Below, one piece after another: positions 37,085 through 48,887 of a stretch of DNA of 64,000 nucleotides; positions within the stretch are counted from its first letter, which is position 1, and each line of letters begins with the position of its first letter. The DNA is taken from NCBI GenBank assembly GCA_027604505.1, contig JADIIX010000094.1, positions 1 through 64,000 of the forward strand, in the 5' to 3' direction. The notes under the pieces were generated by a model, which did no database searches, was not told where the DNA came from, and worked only from the letters and a program-made list of their open reading frames with translations. This DNA is from Gonapodya sp. JEL0774. Its lineage: Eukaryota; Monoblepharomycota; Monoblepharidomycetes; Monoblepharidales; Gonapodyaceae. The position numbers and the translations under genes are program-made.

Positions 37085-40064
37085 ATGGAATCGTCACCAA
37101 GCGACGAAAGTTCAAACCGCAAAAAGGCAGTGAGTTGCCCTCGAAATGGAGCGAAAGGAGTAGATGCATAGCGCCAACCTGCCCTACTCACACATTTGAT
37201 GTGGTGTGCAGACGAAAAGCTGCGATCCATGCAGGCGCAAGCGGATGAAAGTGAGTGATTGCAAGATACATATATTAGAGCTCCACTCCAACCTCGCCCC
37301 AAATTTGAACCGGGACTTCCTTGTAGTGCATACAACGAGGGTTTGTCGTCGGATCTGTGTGCCAACGTTGTCATGAAATGGGACTGGAGTGTACTTACAC
37401 TCATGTTCAAGGGAAGAGGTTCGTGCCATCTCAGTATATCGATCTCAAGAAACTCCAAACTGACTCTTTCATCGGCAGAGGACCGAGAAAAGGAACAGTT
37501 TCATCTGTGTACACCCGTCTCAACAAACTGGAGGGAATGCTTTCACTTGTCGCGGCGGCTGCGGTTGCTGGTGAGTGATACTCCGCGCCAGTGATATCGT
37601 GAGTGGACCCATATCCTTAAACACTTGCAATATCCATTTTTGAAGCTGGTGCGGATGTTACACATATTATTCCACCAGAAGACCCTACACCGGCGACCAG
37701 AAAGCGCACGGAGAAAGAGCCATCCAAGGGCCCTGTGCCCAGACATCCAGAACCTATCCCCAGTGCATCCGCCCCTTTTGATCACTCAAACACATCGCAC
37801 TCTTCCTCTCCCGAATCGAACCTTCCCTCTTTGGATGGACACTCGTCTCCTGACTCAAATCACGATGGAGAGATGGACGTGGACGTGGATTACACGCACG
37901 CAGCGTTGGGAATGATTCCATCCGGAGAAGCGTTATACAACCAGTCTTTCTTTGATAAGCTCACCTCGGACAGCCCCGGTAACTGGCTCCATGATCCGCA
38001 GTTGTTTCTTGCTCCCAACTCATTACGAAATGACCCTGAGGATAGCAGGAATAATGGTAATGGGCAACAACTAATAGCTACGGAAAATGGATCAGATTTG
38101 AAACGACTTCTGGATGCATTCTCAGCAGACTCTCAAGGGCACATGTCTATTTTCGGCGGACTCGATGTTCCAGGAACAAGTAATGTTTACGGCGCGCCTT
38201 GGAGCATAGATGATCTGCTAAACGCGGATATGGTCAATGCACTCTCACGATACTCGGAGCATATGTCGGCATTGTCTCCACCACCTGTATCACCACCGCC
38301 AATTCTCAAAGCACCACCTGAGGTCGCAAACATTAGGACAGCTTTTCCCACCCACATTTTGCATCCCATGCTGCTCCTTTATTTTCAAAATGTTGCGGCT
38401 TGGATACCGTGCATCCACGCAGGCACTTTTTTGGTGGGTTAATATGTTCTAGCTATCCCAAATTCCTTAGAAATGACCCGTTCATTCGCTGTAGGCACAA
38501 TCTCCTTCATACCATGTATCAAACCAGTTTCTCCTGAACACAATGTTTGCAATCACTGCCCCGTTTTACAACGCCACTCAGCAATTTCCAACGGAGTATT
38601 CGTTCGAATATTTCCATTCCAAGGCTTCGGCTATGGCGATGGAAGTTCTCGATGCGCCACCATCTATTGAATCCGTGTGGGGCCTTGCTCACTTTGCACT
38701 TGGCTTCATGGTGGGCACGAAGACGAGGGCTCAATCTGCCGACCACTTTCTTGGGGCAGCAATCGCTATGGCAAAAACACTCAGATTGGATGTGCAACCG
38801 AACTCAAGCAGCTCTCAGTGGTTGAGATTTGAGGAGCGGATCAGGACTCATGAGGTTTTGTGGCAGTTGGACAGATTTTTTGCATCGCTGTTTCGACGGT
38901 AAGTGGATGGGAGCACAAATCCAGACACTCTCTGACCGACGTGAAAGTAGATCACTATTGATACCTTCCAATGTCGATAACTCCGCAATGTTATCCCCAC
39001 ATCGATCTTGGTAAGCAAATTCGTGGTTCATCGTTTCCTCGGAACTTAGGTGGATTGCTCATGTCGCCACTGTAGGAATCCACATTACTTGGGCAGCAAA
39101 CAGGACTTTGATAAGTCCATGCATGAAATTGCCTCGTTATCAGGCATTGTTAGTGAGATGCGGGGGAGGGTGTCCAGGCCAATTCGCGGTGCGGGGAATC
39201 AGCCCTCAGGCAACCCAGAGAGCGAAGTACTTACCGCATTGGGTGCGGTGAAGGAGATGATTCGACGTGATTTTGAAGAGTACCGGAGTGGTGAGTGTTC
39301 ATGCAGGGCTCCCAACAAATGAGCTCAAAGTTATCTGTTAGATCATCCGCAACTATTCCCATTGCTCCGACCTTTACCAGAAGGACATTTGATCATCCTC
39401 AATAATGGGAAGATTGCGGTATCAGATCACAAAGCAGACAGACCGCGGGAAACAAACCTCTATTTCTATGACTACGCGGGACCTTCAATGTGTTCTCGTC
39501 TTGCTTTCCATTCATTATTCAGCCTAACCTTGCCGAGAAGCGAAACGAAAGCGAGGGAGCAAAACGCCATGGAGGCAATTCGATTGATGTTCGTATTGGA
39601 GGACGCTTTCGAATTTGACTGTCATCTCACCCTGAATTGCATTCGCCAAATTGATTGATGCAGAAGCTTCTGCGTTGAAGCTTGCACTCGCCTAAATTAC
39701 ACCTGGGTGGATTTTGGATTTCCACTAGCGGGTTACAGCGCGTATTCAGTGGCATGCGACCTTCTTGATATTCACTTTTCACACTGCGCAATACCCAACC
39801 TGGAAAGCAAGGTTCAAGTGGCTGTATCCGCCCTTGAAGGGTGCGTATGCAGAATTGTGCGGAAGCGTGAATTGGCACTTGCCTGACAACCTTATCTGTC
39901 TTCATAGTTTCGGCAAACGCTGGGGCTATTCTTTGAAGTTGGCCATTGCACTTTCGGAGACTTTGGCCGCCACCAAAAGTGGCTCTCTTCTCACCCTACA
40001 GGAAACCAACTTCGGCCGTGAACAGATCAGATCCATTCTGCGCCCAAATTCTACAGAAGCATAG
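37085..40064 (+). CDS. Zn2Cys6 binuclear-cluster transcription factor (paralogue 2)
   Basis: Nuclear DNA-binding regulator. Exon 1 (MESSPSDESSNRKKA, 37085-37129) is followed by TKSCDPCRRRKMK, then CIQRGFVVGSVCQRC with HEMGLECTYTHVQGKR, giving C-x2-C-x6-C-x10-C-x2-C-x6-C. An intron interrupts the cluster just before its third cysteine, exactly as in paralogue 1. A linker IGRGPRKGTVSS and short coil (VYTRLNKLEGMLSLV) precede a long acidic Ser/Pro region (about 37690-38250). The fungal_trans-type domain follows: HPMLLLYFQNVAAWIPCIHA, MFAITAPFYNATQQFPTEYS, SIESVWGLAHFALGFMVGT, LGAAIAMAKTLRLDV, WQLDRFFASLFRR and TNLYFYDYAGPSMCSRLAFH. The C-terminal exons include SFGKRWGYSLKLAIALSETL, and the protein ends RSILRPNSTEA at TAG 40062-40064. 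About nine exons. Regulated genes are unknown. Confidence 0.87.
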
Positions 40065-40247
40065 CATTTTGGTATTCATGCTGCTTTACATTCAATTTCG
40101 CCTAGTTGCATGCTCGCGACATCCTTCGCATCATATATGTACATACAATTGCCATATTGGTGGATCATGAGTGTACTCTTGCATAACTCCTAACCACGCC
40201 TCTTCAAATACAAAACGACGATGTCCACTGTCTTGTAGTGCCTCTGC

Positions 40248-43200
40248 TCACCAGATTGACCATCGAAACTCGCTCTCTTCGAACTTGATTGTCCTCACTT
40301 CCTTGTTTACAATTGTCACCCCTTCCAGAGTCCCAATCTTTCCTCTCGTTTCCACCAGCCCTTCACCGAGTGCTTCCTGTCCGACCACCTCGACCTCAAA
40401 ATCTGACACCTCCTTAGCCAAAACATCCATAACCCTCCGTAACATGTCAGGAGGTATCCACCCTCCTCCGCCACTGGTCTCCCCCAACGCCACACTCCAA
40501 ACGGATGCGCCATCCCTTGTAGCCCGCCGACCGAGATCCTCTGTGCGCACGCGGTGGAGCGAGGCGTTGAGGAATGGGTGCGCGCAGGAAATGCGGGGGG
40601 TGCCAGCCGCCGCGCGGCGGTCCAGGTTGGGATCGCGCCAGGTGAGGAGAAAGTCAAACAGGGAGTGGACGGCTTGGTGGCCTGAAATGAGTAGGGAGGG
40701 CGTGGCCGGAGTACGGTTATTCCTGTGATGGAAAGGTAACCGGAATTCGTTGATCCGTCAACGTAAGCCACTCCACATCCACTCACCTCGGCTTGCGCTT
40801 TCCCATCACTCCCACAATCACCCCTTTATCAATGTCCCCCTCCACACCCAGATTGACAATTTCCTCGTCCTCTTCCCCATCAATATCCCACTTTCCCTTC
40901 TGCAATCCGTCGTCATCTACTTTACTCCCGTCCAATGCGGGAACACACTGGGTGTCTTCTTCGAGTTCGTTGGCGTCGAGGGGTCCAAGGGGGTGAAACG
41001 GGATACCTATCGACAGATGCCCGCGATTCGGTTCATCCCGCGCTAATTCACGACCGTCGATCATCGTGAAGAAAACCAGACTCACCTTCTCTCCTCATAG
41101 CTGCTCTTAAACCCCTCGAGCTCCTTCCGACAACCGCCTCCACTTCCAAACTCATCTCGGACTCTCCCTTCACTCTTTTCTCACCTTGCACCCACCCGCC
41201 CCGCACCACCACTCCAAACTCCCCATTGAGATAATAACATTCATCTGCCATACCGTGCCTCACACCGCCGACCGCAGACGACCACGCGTCCCTCCAGTCT
41301 CTCTCCATGGTGGTCCAATGTCGCAAAGCCGCAGATTCTTCGGGAGATAAGCCCGTGCTCGCCGGGCGCTCTGGATGTCGTGCGAGTGAGAAGGCACGTT
41401 GGAAGAGGGGAATCGAAGGGAATGGAAGCTGAGCTTGGTGGCGATAGTGGTGGAGAAGGGAGGGTATGGTTATAGAAGGAACTGCTGGTCCGTTGGGTTG
41501 GGCAGTATTGCTGGGGGTTGAGGACGCATCCAAACACGTCCCCGGCCCCACAGCCACTGCCCTCGTGTGTGACAAAATAGTCTCATACCCAGCCTTTGTC
41601 CCCCCAGACTGCGCAAATAAATGCGCAATGGGCCGAGATGACGATACAACCACCCGGGACACGAGGTGCGGGATCAGCGGCGCGGTGGGGGAGGATAAAT
41701 ACAGAGGCGCAGGAGGGACCGCCGAGAGTAGGTGTTGGGGGAATGGGGAGGCACTAGGTGAAGGAAGGGACTACGGGGCGGATAAACTTGTGTGAGAGCA
41801 GTTGGGAAGATAATAAGAAGACAGTAAAGAGGGCAACTCACGGCAGGGTTGTGCCGACGGAGGACGTCCACTAGGCTGCCCTTTGCCGGCTTCGGCACTT
41901 CCACCGTGCAAGCACTGTCCGGAAAATCTCTGGATGTTGCCTCTACCTCGACCTCTAGGTGCTCCATCCCCCACTCATCTGCTTCTTCAGTACCATCGGC
42001 AGCACTCTCTCCATCACTACCAGTCGCGTCATCATTACCACCCCCAGGCGAAGACCCTATAAATACAGGGCTACTCGGGGAGGCTGGCAAACCGGCCACC
42101 AAGGTTCTTCGCCGACCTACGGCGCGTGGTGTAGATACAATCGGAATGTGCGAGTGACGCGGTGGGTGGGAAGTTGTGCTTGTGGAGGTCGAGGAATCGG
42201 GTTGCGTAGAGAATGCCGTTCTGGATGCTGAAGGCACCGTCCCCACATCGGCGACCAATGCAGCCAATCTGCGTCCCAGAACATTCTCACTCTTTTGTTG
42301 GTCTTCGTTTGGACTCACAGATGTGCATTGCGTGGTAGCAACAGGTTCGGCTGTAGTAATTGACGATAACAGAGCGAACGGATCGCGGGAATGTGAAGGC
42401 GGACGGATAGGCGGTGGCTGCTGCGGACTGTAGTAGAATGGATTAGTGGGACGGCGGAGCGGGCGGGAGGTAAAAGAAGTGGAAGTCCCTGAGCGGTCCG
42501 GAGTGAAGGGAAGAGATGCGAGGGAATTTGCTGAGTGTCGGGGGACGAAGACTGCGGAGGAGGATGGATTAGTGGAAGCCGCAATTTTAGCCATGTTCGT
42601 CCGGGAGCTGAGTGTGGCAAAGGACTTTACTGGGGGATTGGAGTCGGACGCTGTGTTAGGGGAGGAACTGGAATATGAGGCGTTGCTGGCACCGGTCGCG
42701 CGTCGTAGTGAGGCCAGAACGCCGTGAAACGAAGTAACGCCGGATTTGAGTGGATCTTCGGTGACGTCGGTGCTGGAAAATGGGCGTTGCGCACCTGCGA
42801 GGGTGCTTGGGAGAGTTGTGGAGGTAGGGGGTGGGTGAAATACGGTCGGGACATGGGTGGAGGAGGAGGGCTAATGAACGAGTCGAGGAGTTGGGATGTG
42901 TTACATGGCTAATCTCGGCAATTCACTCCCTCGGTTCCGGGTTCTGTTTCAACTCTTCAATTGGGTCCACGGGTTCCCTTGTTCACCATCGTCAACACAC
43001 CTGCTCTGGTTGGTGTAAGACATTCTCCTTCCCCGTCCTTTGTGATGACGATTTTGCGGTAAAGGACTGAAACGAGGACCGCTTGAGGGAACCAGTGTGT
43101 ACAAAGTGGTCAGAAGAGCGGGTCGAAGAAGATTTGTCGCCGCCACCGAGTTTAAACGAAGGGAATGGCGATTTTGACACCCGGGATCCAGATGGAGGGA

Positions 43201-43579
43201 GAAAAGTCGTTTCAGCTGCAAATGGGGAGAAGGGGTCTTCTAGAGGAGGTTCGGTCTGGGAGTGCGATCGCCGGAGTGCGGAAAATGCAGCGGCAGAGGT
43301 GGTGGTAGATATGGATGAAGAGGATGAGGGTCGGTGTGACCTGACGGTGTTGCTGGGTGCATAAAGCGCCAGTCCGGCATCTTGCGAGTGGCTGCCACGG
43401 TCACCGGTTCTAGTGATTCCGCTCCGATCGTCCGAAACGTCATCAAGACTGGTCAAGTTTGCGGACGACATTGCGCGTCTCTTCCTCTGGAGCATTTTGA
43501 GCGACGCCAAGTCACGAGGTCGCTTCCTGGCACCCGAGGCGGGAACGAAGCTCGACACGGGATTCGGCTGACTCGACAT
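40248..43579 (-). CDS. DONSON: DONSON (Downstream neighbor of SON) homologue, replication factor
   Basis: In animals DONSON acts at replisome assembly and fork protection. The N-terminal exons (43579-43004, then about 42810-41840) are Ser/Pro/Arg-rich and likely disordered (ARKRPRDLASLKMLQRKRRA, PTNPFYYSPQQPPPIRPPSH). The conserved core starts around 41660-41050: QLPFPSIPLFQRAF, LRHWTTMERDWRDAWSSAVG, CYYLNGEFGVVVRGGW, then SSRGLRAAMRREG joined to IPFHPLG. The last motif parallels the animal string T-R-G-L-R-E-A-M-R-N-E-G-I. An acidic stretch follows. The last exon (about 40681-40248) has HQAVHSLFDFLLTWRDPN, HPFLNASLHRV, WIPPDMLRRVMDVLAKEVSD, TIVNKEVRTI and ends EESEFRWSIW, comparable with the animal C-terminus Y-x-x-N-W-R. 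Order and spacing of these blocks match the family throughout. The match was made from memory of the family, not by alignment software. Confidence 0.72.
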
Positions 43580-44149
43580 GTAAGGAAGTCGATCTTTTTA
43601 TCGCTGCAGCCGGTAGGTGGGAAACGTGAGGTCGTGGGCCGGTGGGAGAGTCTGGGAGATTAACGACACAACTTTAACCGTGCCATGAGCGGCAGGTTCT
43701 GGTTTCGGTACTCGGGTTTCTCCTCCCACCCCAGTTGTAGCTTTGAAGTAACTCGATATTTACATTGTAAAGTCTCTCAAATCGCTCTGTTGCCTAAACC
43801 TGGATTGGAAAGACAATTACAGTTGTGCAATGTAAAATACCCCCAAAATCTAGTCAGAACTTTGTGCCTCAGAGCTACATCAGCCCAGACGAACCCTGAA
43901 CCAGGTCCCGACCTGGAGGTGGAAGGCCCAATGTAAACTCCTCCCCTTGCGAGGATAAAGACCGTGAATGACAGCGGGAATCTCAAACAATGAGACAAGT
44001 GGATGGTGAAAAGAACAAAGGAATTTCGAGGCTAGAGTTTGGATCAAAAAGTTTTTGAGACATCAGAGAGTTCACTCTCCACCAAAAATGTAACGGAATT
44101 AACACTCTCTGCTCTGTGCAAAAGTACACTCACAGATATGCAGAGGTGT
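43580..44149. other. Stretch downstream of the Fanzor gene, with inverted repeat and repeated 9-mer
   Basis: No protein gene is seen. A perfect 6-bp-stem hairpin (CCAGGT-CCCG-ACCTGG) lies at 43901-43916, about 235 nt past the Fanzor stop. The 9-mer CAATGTAAA occurs at about 43828 and 43929, and its complement forms part of a palindrome TTTACATTGTAAA at about 43759-43771. In Fanzor and TnpB loci the guide (omega) RNA is normally encoded at or just past the 3' end of the nuclease gene and runs to the element end. The placement fits, but the assignment is inferred. Confidence 0.4.
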
Positions 44150-47100
44150 TTAGCGGCGGAAGAGTCCAGGGCGAGTGATATCACTGGTTGCGTTGGCCTG
44201 AAAGAACAGGTAAAGGATGTTTCGGGCAGCATTCCTGTCTCTATTCCAAGTGATTCCACACTGAGCATTGCCGCAAGATCTGGAGAGAGGTCAAACAAAC
44301 AAAGTCAATTGCTGATGATGGTATCATAATTGCACACTTTGATGCCAAGATCACAAGAATAAACTCACCTGACTCCCCAGTGTCTTTGCTTTGTGCCTTC
44401 TTCCTTGGGGAAAAAGGTCTGGCATCTGGAGCATATACGAGAGGTACAAAACTCATCAATGAGCACAACTGTAATGCCACACATGGCGAAGAAGCGCTTA
44501 ATCATTTTATTTGGTGATGATTTATGGCCTCTGCTAGCCTATTAACCAAAGCATTCAAGCTCCGTGAGAACAAGTTAGTCTTCTATATGCTAATCATTGT
44601 AAACTCACATGGTTAAATTCAGCTGCACCCCAAGCAACAATGCATGTTGATGGGGCCCGTCCTCTAAGAAATTTTTGCACTAAAAGATGCAGTGCACGCT
44701 GTTGACCTGACTTTGATTTGAGTCGTAGACTGTAAAATGAGAGAGATCAGCAGGAGGAAGGAGAACATTGAATGCAGTGAGCATGGTGCTTATGCCAATG
44801 AATGAATCGGGGTGGAAGTAGGGGGGGAAGGAGGTTAAGGAGGTTGGAGGTGGGGAAACTTACCAGCGCCAGCGAGGTGACTCATAGAATTTGAGGATAT
44901 ATGTTAGCCATCGGAGACGGAACTCCAAGTCAAGAAGTAGGGCTGGATGGTCCACAGTCTTGTTTGTGTGCACCCTTGAGTTGAAGTTTCGGATCCGTGC
45001 ATTTGTACTCTGCCACTTTTCACGGTATTTCCTAGAGTGCAAAAGTAAAAAAAAAGTTGGGTAATGGGTATGGATCACAGAGATTTGTTGCCAGGATTTG
45101 CATGGTAGGGAGAGATGATGGGGTGCAGTGGATCAAAAGGACAGGAAACATCCACAATAATGGTCGTAGTTTCATAAAAGAGCCACAGTTTTATGAGGAA
45201 GTTGGCTTCATTTTGGATGCAATTCTCAGGCAGCACTCACTTTTGCCAATCAAATCCAGCACGATGGTAATACTCTTTTGTACTGAATCCCCGGTCATAA
45301 TCTGGATGATAATTGTTGAAATTACGTGGGTCGAGGGGTGGGCGAGGGATGCCAACCATGGGTACATCCACACACGCATGATATGTTGTGTGCACCCGAC
45401 CTGGGTCACAAGAAGCGACAAGCTTGCCCCGCAGATCCCTATCAGCAACATCCTTCTCAAGCCACTTTTCCAAATCTAATGGCTCCCCACTACTTGTTGG
45501 CTTCCTCATAGATATCCGAGTTCCAATGCCGTCGGTTCGGAAACTAGGTGATGTAATAAGCAAAAGAGCAATATCATTTGTGATGTGATAGTGAGTGAAT
45601 TAAGTGGGAACCATGCGAATCAAAGCAAATTGGAAGAAAATGCACCTACAACCAAATTTGTGGGTCTGTGCAACATTACTTTCAAATTTGGGAAAGTTGG
45701 TCACCAGCCGCCAAAAGTCCACCGCCTCGGCAGGAGACAGATCCTCAAGTCGGGGAAGTGGAAAGTTGCGGATGGCATTGCTCAGAGGTGCTGGTAAGTT
45801 TTGATGGTTCAGCATTGTCTTGGAAAGAGCAAAGAGCTCAAAGAGTCCTGCAGTGGAGAAAAGGACCATATTCATCTGTGTGGATCCATGTGGCGCCATT
45901 GAAAAGTGGCGGAAAAGGCCCTTCACATCCTGCTGAGAGTCTAAACCACTTTGAATGTGGTAAAGGAGTGGGACCCATTGGTGCCATTGCACCCTCCGCA
46001 TTGCAGGTTTCAAATCCCTATCATGACACATCTCCTTGATGTACCAGTAAACATCTTGCAGAATTTTGGTGACACTTTCACGTAGGGTATTGTGATTAAA
46101 TGCTTGTCGCTGCTCAGCCTTGTCAAGGTATGCAAGCATGGTGTTTGAGAGTGAGAAAGCATTCCCTGATAGTGAAATAAAACGAAGGACGTGTGAATTG
46201 TTTGTCAAATATCCATTGAGCACCCTTGAGAAACACCACTCACCCTTGTATAGCAATCCATAGATGTGCCCTGCAACACCCTGTGCTGTTCTCTTGCTGA
46301 AAGTAACTTTCTGTCTCCCATTCCCCCCATTCAAAGGCTGAAGCCCATTCCATATTCGCCGTTTCAGATCCTGTTTAATCCTATTAGGAATGTTCTCAGA
46401 GATCATTATCCGAAAGTTCACATCCATTTCATTTGCAACGGCAGCAAGGATTGCAGTCAAGCCTGTTTTTGTATGGATAATCAGGACAGTAAAAATGAAA
46501 AATGAAACCAATCAGATTAGATTTCATCATTGCATGGATAAACTTGGCAGGGAAAACTTACCTTCTGACCTTGCAAAAGGCTCAGCAGGGCGATATGGGT
46601 AGTAATGAAGCCGGGCATACAGGGATAATTGTGGGTTGTTGTTCACTGACTTTGGTGCCATGTGGTTCTCAGGCCTCCAGCTGACTGCCTGCAAGCACTG
46701 ACCCAGGAGGGTGACACCAAGCTGTGCAAATGTCATTTCAAGGCATTAAAAATGAGTGCATGATCATAAAAGTACCTCTTGTACTTCTCAATGAGGTTTC
46801 AAAACTCACAGGGACACTAAAAGTTGGTAAATCTCTCGCTGCATATGGGTAAGCAGGGCGGCCACGTCCCATCTTGAACTGAAATCGGACCCAATCCTGA
46901 AGTGGATTGAACCTCGCAGGATGAGCTGGTGCATTAACCAGTGGGCAGATAGGCACAGGGGGAGGTCTTTTGGGGAGCTGTGGCTCATCTGCAGCCACAA
47001 GTGCAGGTGCAGGTAGAACCTGTGCTGCAAGCCATGCCATGTACCATTGCTCATTCTGGGTGACAAACATATCCCATTCAGTGTCCTGGAGATCACTAGC

Positions 47101-48609
47101 TCTCTTGTATTCTTCACCAAGCTTGAAAGTGATGTAGTTGTTGTGAAGAAGGAAACTTTCACACCGAAGCCTGGTAACCTGATCAAAAAGACCAAGAGGA
47201 GAAATGGAGAAAGTGAGCAAGAGAGAGACAGAGCTTATAAATGTTTTTGAACTTACATTTGCCGAGACATAAGTGGCATCCCTTTCGATGTAATGATATG
47301 CATCCTTGAAGAACTTGCGGAAACCACAGGGAATTGTGAAGGCTGAACCCTGTGTGCCATCGGGGTACTGAACATTCGCCCTCATGTACATGTTTCGGCC
47401 AAACTCGTTGTCATCATTTAAACCTTTCCAGAGGTGTCACCACCAAACCAAAATTGAGTGAGACTCAACCTTTTTCGAGCTCAATAATTGGCTATTCCGT
47501 TGAAAACTCACCAGCTTGAGCAGCTGCAGCTGCTTCCTGAGGTATTTGTCCCTGCGGAGCGGGTGGGGGGGGGGCAATCTGCTGGGGTGGAGCCTGTCGT
47601 GGTGCCCCATGGCGTCTTCCTCTGCCTCCACGAGGTGGCATGTCCATTGGAGGTGGGTCAAAGAGGGATGGGGTACAAGCTGGGGGAAACAGAGAAGGTG
47701 TATGTGCAGGTAGTGGTGGATCTGAGGGCTGCGATGGTGTGATCGGCAGGTCAGAGTAAAAGAGAGAATCTAAAAAAGCAGTAATGCAAGGCATTGTAAG
47801 CATTTACATATCACATTCTGTGTGGTACATAGATTCAAAGTGGTACAAATACCATCTAGCTCCAGAAATGGGTTGATGCATTCACTGCTTTCCCTGCGAT
47901 TTTTGTCTTCCAGGTAGTCTGTCCAGAACTGAGTTCTCCTTTTGCGCACCTAGATAGTAGCAACATAAGATGACTCTTTTTGAACCAGTGCAAAGTGTGA
48001 TATGCAAACACTAACCTTTCTCCGAGAAGATGATGCGGTGCGAGTAAAATTGCACAGAGGACCTTTGACATCTGCAACATGCCCCCACCAACCACATACA
48101 ATACACATAGGTGGTATTGGTGAGGTGGGTAGCTGCTGGCAGTACTTTTGCTTCTTGATGCATCGCTTCCTCATCTTTTGTCTGGTTCCCCGCTTTGCAG
48201 GTGGACCATCGGCAGATACAATAGGGAAGGAATACTCCATACCGAAGCTTTCAAAGTAGGCCCACAGCTCCTCCTTGCTCATTTTGTCCCTTTCAGCTTC
48301 TGAGACTTGTCTTGCTCTTTGCCTCAGTCGCTGTTGTTGTCGCCGCGCTGTGTTCGGTGACGGGGAAACTCTCTTTGTCCTGGCATTTCGCGCTGCCTTT
48401 TGAGCAGCTTTCACCCCCAGAACCTGATTGTGACTTGGGGGAGTTGATGCACTGCATACTGCACGTGGGGGTGGTTCACCCATTGTGAAAGATGACATCA
48501 CACAATGAGAAGTCACACTGGGAGGGACACGCTGCCCGAGCGTGGGAGGAGGCTGGCGCAAGTGTTGGCAATGGCCAGCCACCGCAAGCGTTGAAGATGG
48601 ATCAAGCAA
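44150..48609 (-). CDS. Fanzor (eukaryotic TnpB/OMEGA-type RNA-guided nuclease), with N-terminal extension
   Basis: About 13 exons. N-terminal exon 48609-about 48010 (ATG 48498 also possible) is basic, with MCIVCGWWGHVADVKGPLC (CxxC-H-C). Then a short exon (QFWTDYLEDKNRRESS), a Pro/Gly/Arg linker (PPMDMPPRGGRGRRHGAPRQ) and TRLRCESFLLHNNYITFKLG. Middle exons carry HFSMAPHGSTQMNMVLFSTA, a typical Fanzor block. RuvC-I is LVASCDPGRVHTTY (about 45410). Helical exons follow: QSTNARIRNFNSRVHTNK and RALHLLVQKFLRGRAPSTCI. The position of the prokaryotic RuvC-II Glu reads IVAWGAAEF (Gly instead), and the alternative Glu known in Fanzors is in TVVLIDEFCTSRICSRC, which is also the first half of the zinc finger. 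The second half is SCGNAQCGITW. RuvC-III is NRDRNAARNIL, with the catalytic Asp in R-D-R. It ends TRPGLFRR at TAA 44150-44152. All three catalytic acids are kept, so it may be active. The N-terminal exon assignment is less sure than the rest. Confidence 0.88.
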
Positions 48610-48887
48610 GCGTCAGTCAATGGGCACCTCAATGAGCTTGAGTCAGGAGCTCCTGCAGCCCCACCGCCATGTGATAATTGTTTAATATACAACGAGCTCG
48701 AGAACCCCAAAAACATGTGATACTGACTATATGCCCAAAGTTTTGTTTGGTCGCTTTCAAGCATCTCTGTTTTTGAGGGTGGTGTTACATAGTATCACCA
48801 CACATACATTGATGCAGATTTTATGCCGAACTCTTTCGAACTCTAACACTGATTCTTCTGATATTTTTTGATTGTTTCACTTCACTG

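Noticed and set aside
45057-45479. Plus-strand 140-codon frame in the Fanzor gene
   Set aside because: Antisense to the RuvC-I exon of the Fanzor; no independent support.
48779-48801. Inverted repeat GTGGTG...CACCAC just upstream of the Fanzor gene as an element terminus
   Set aside because: The arms are only 6 bp and no matching copy was found at the other side of the gene, so it cannot be called a terminal repeat.
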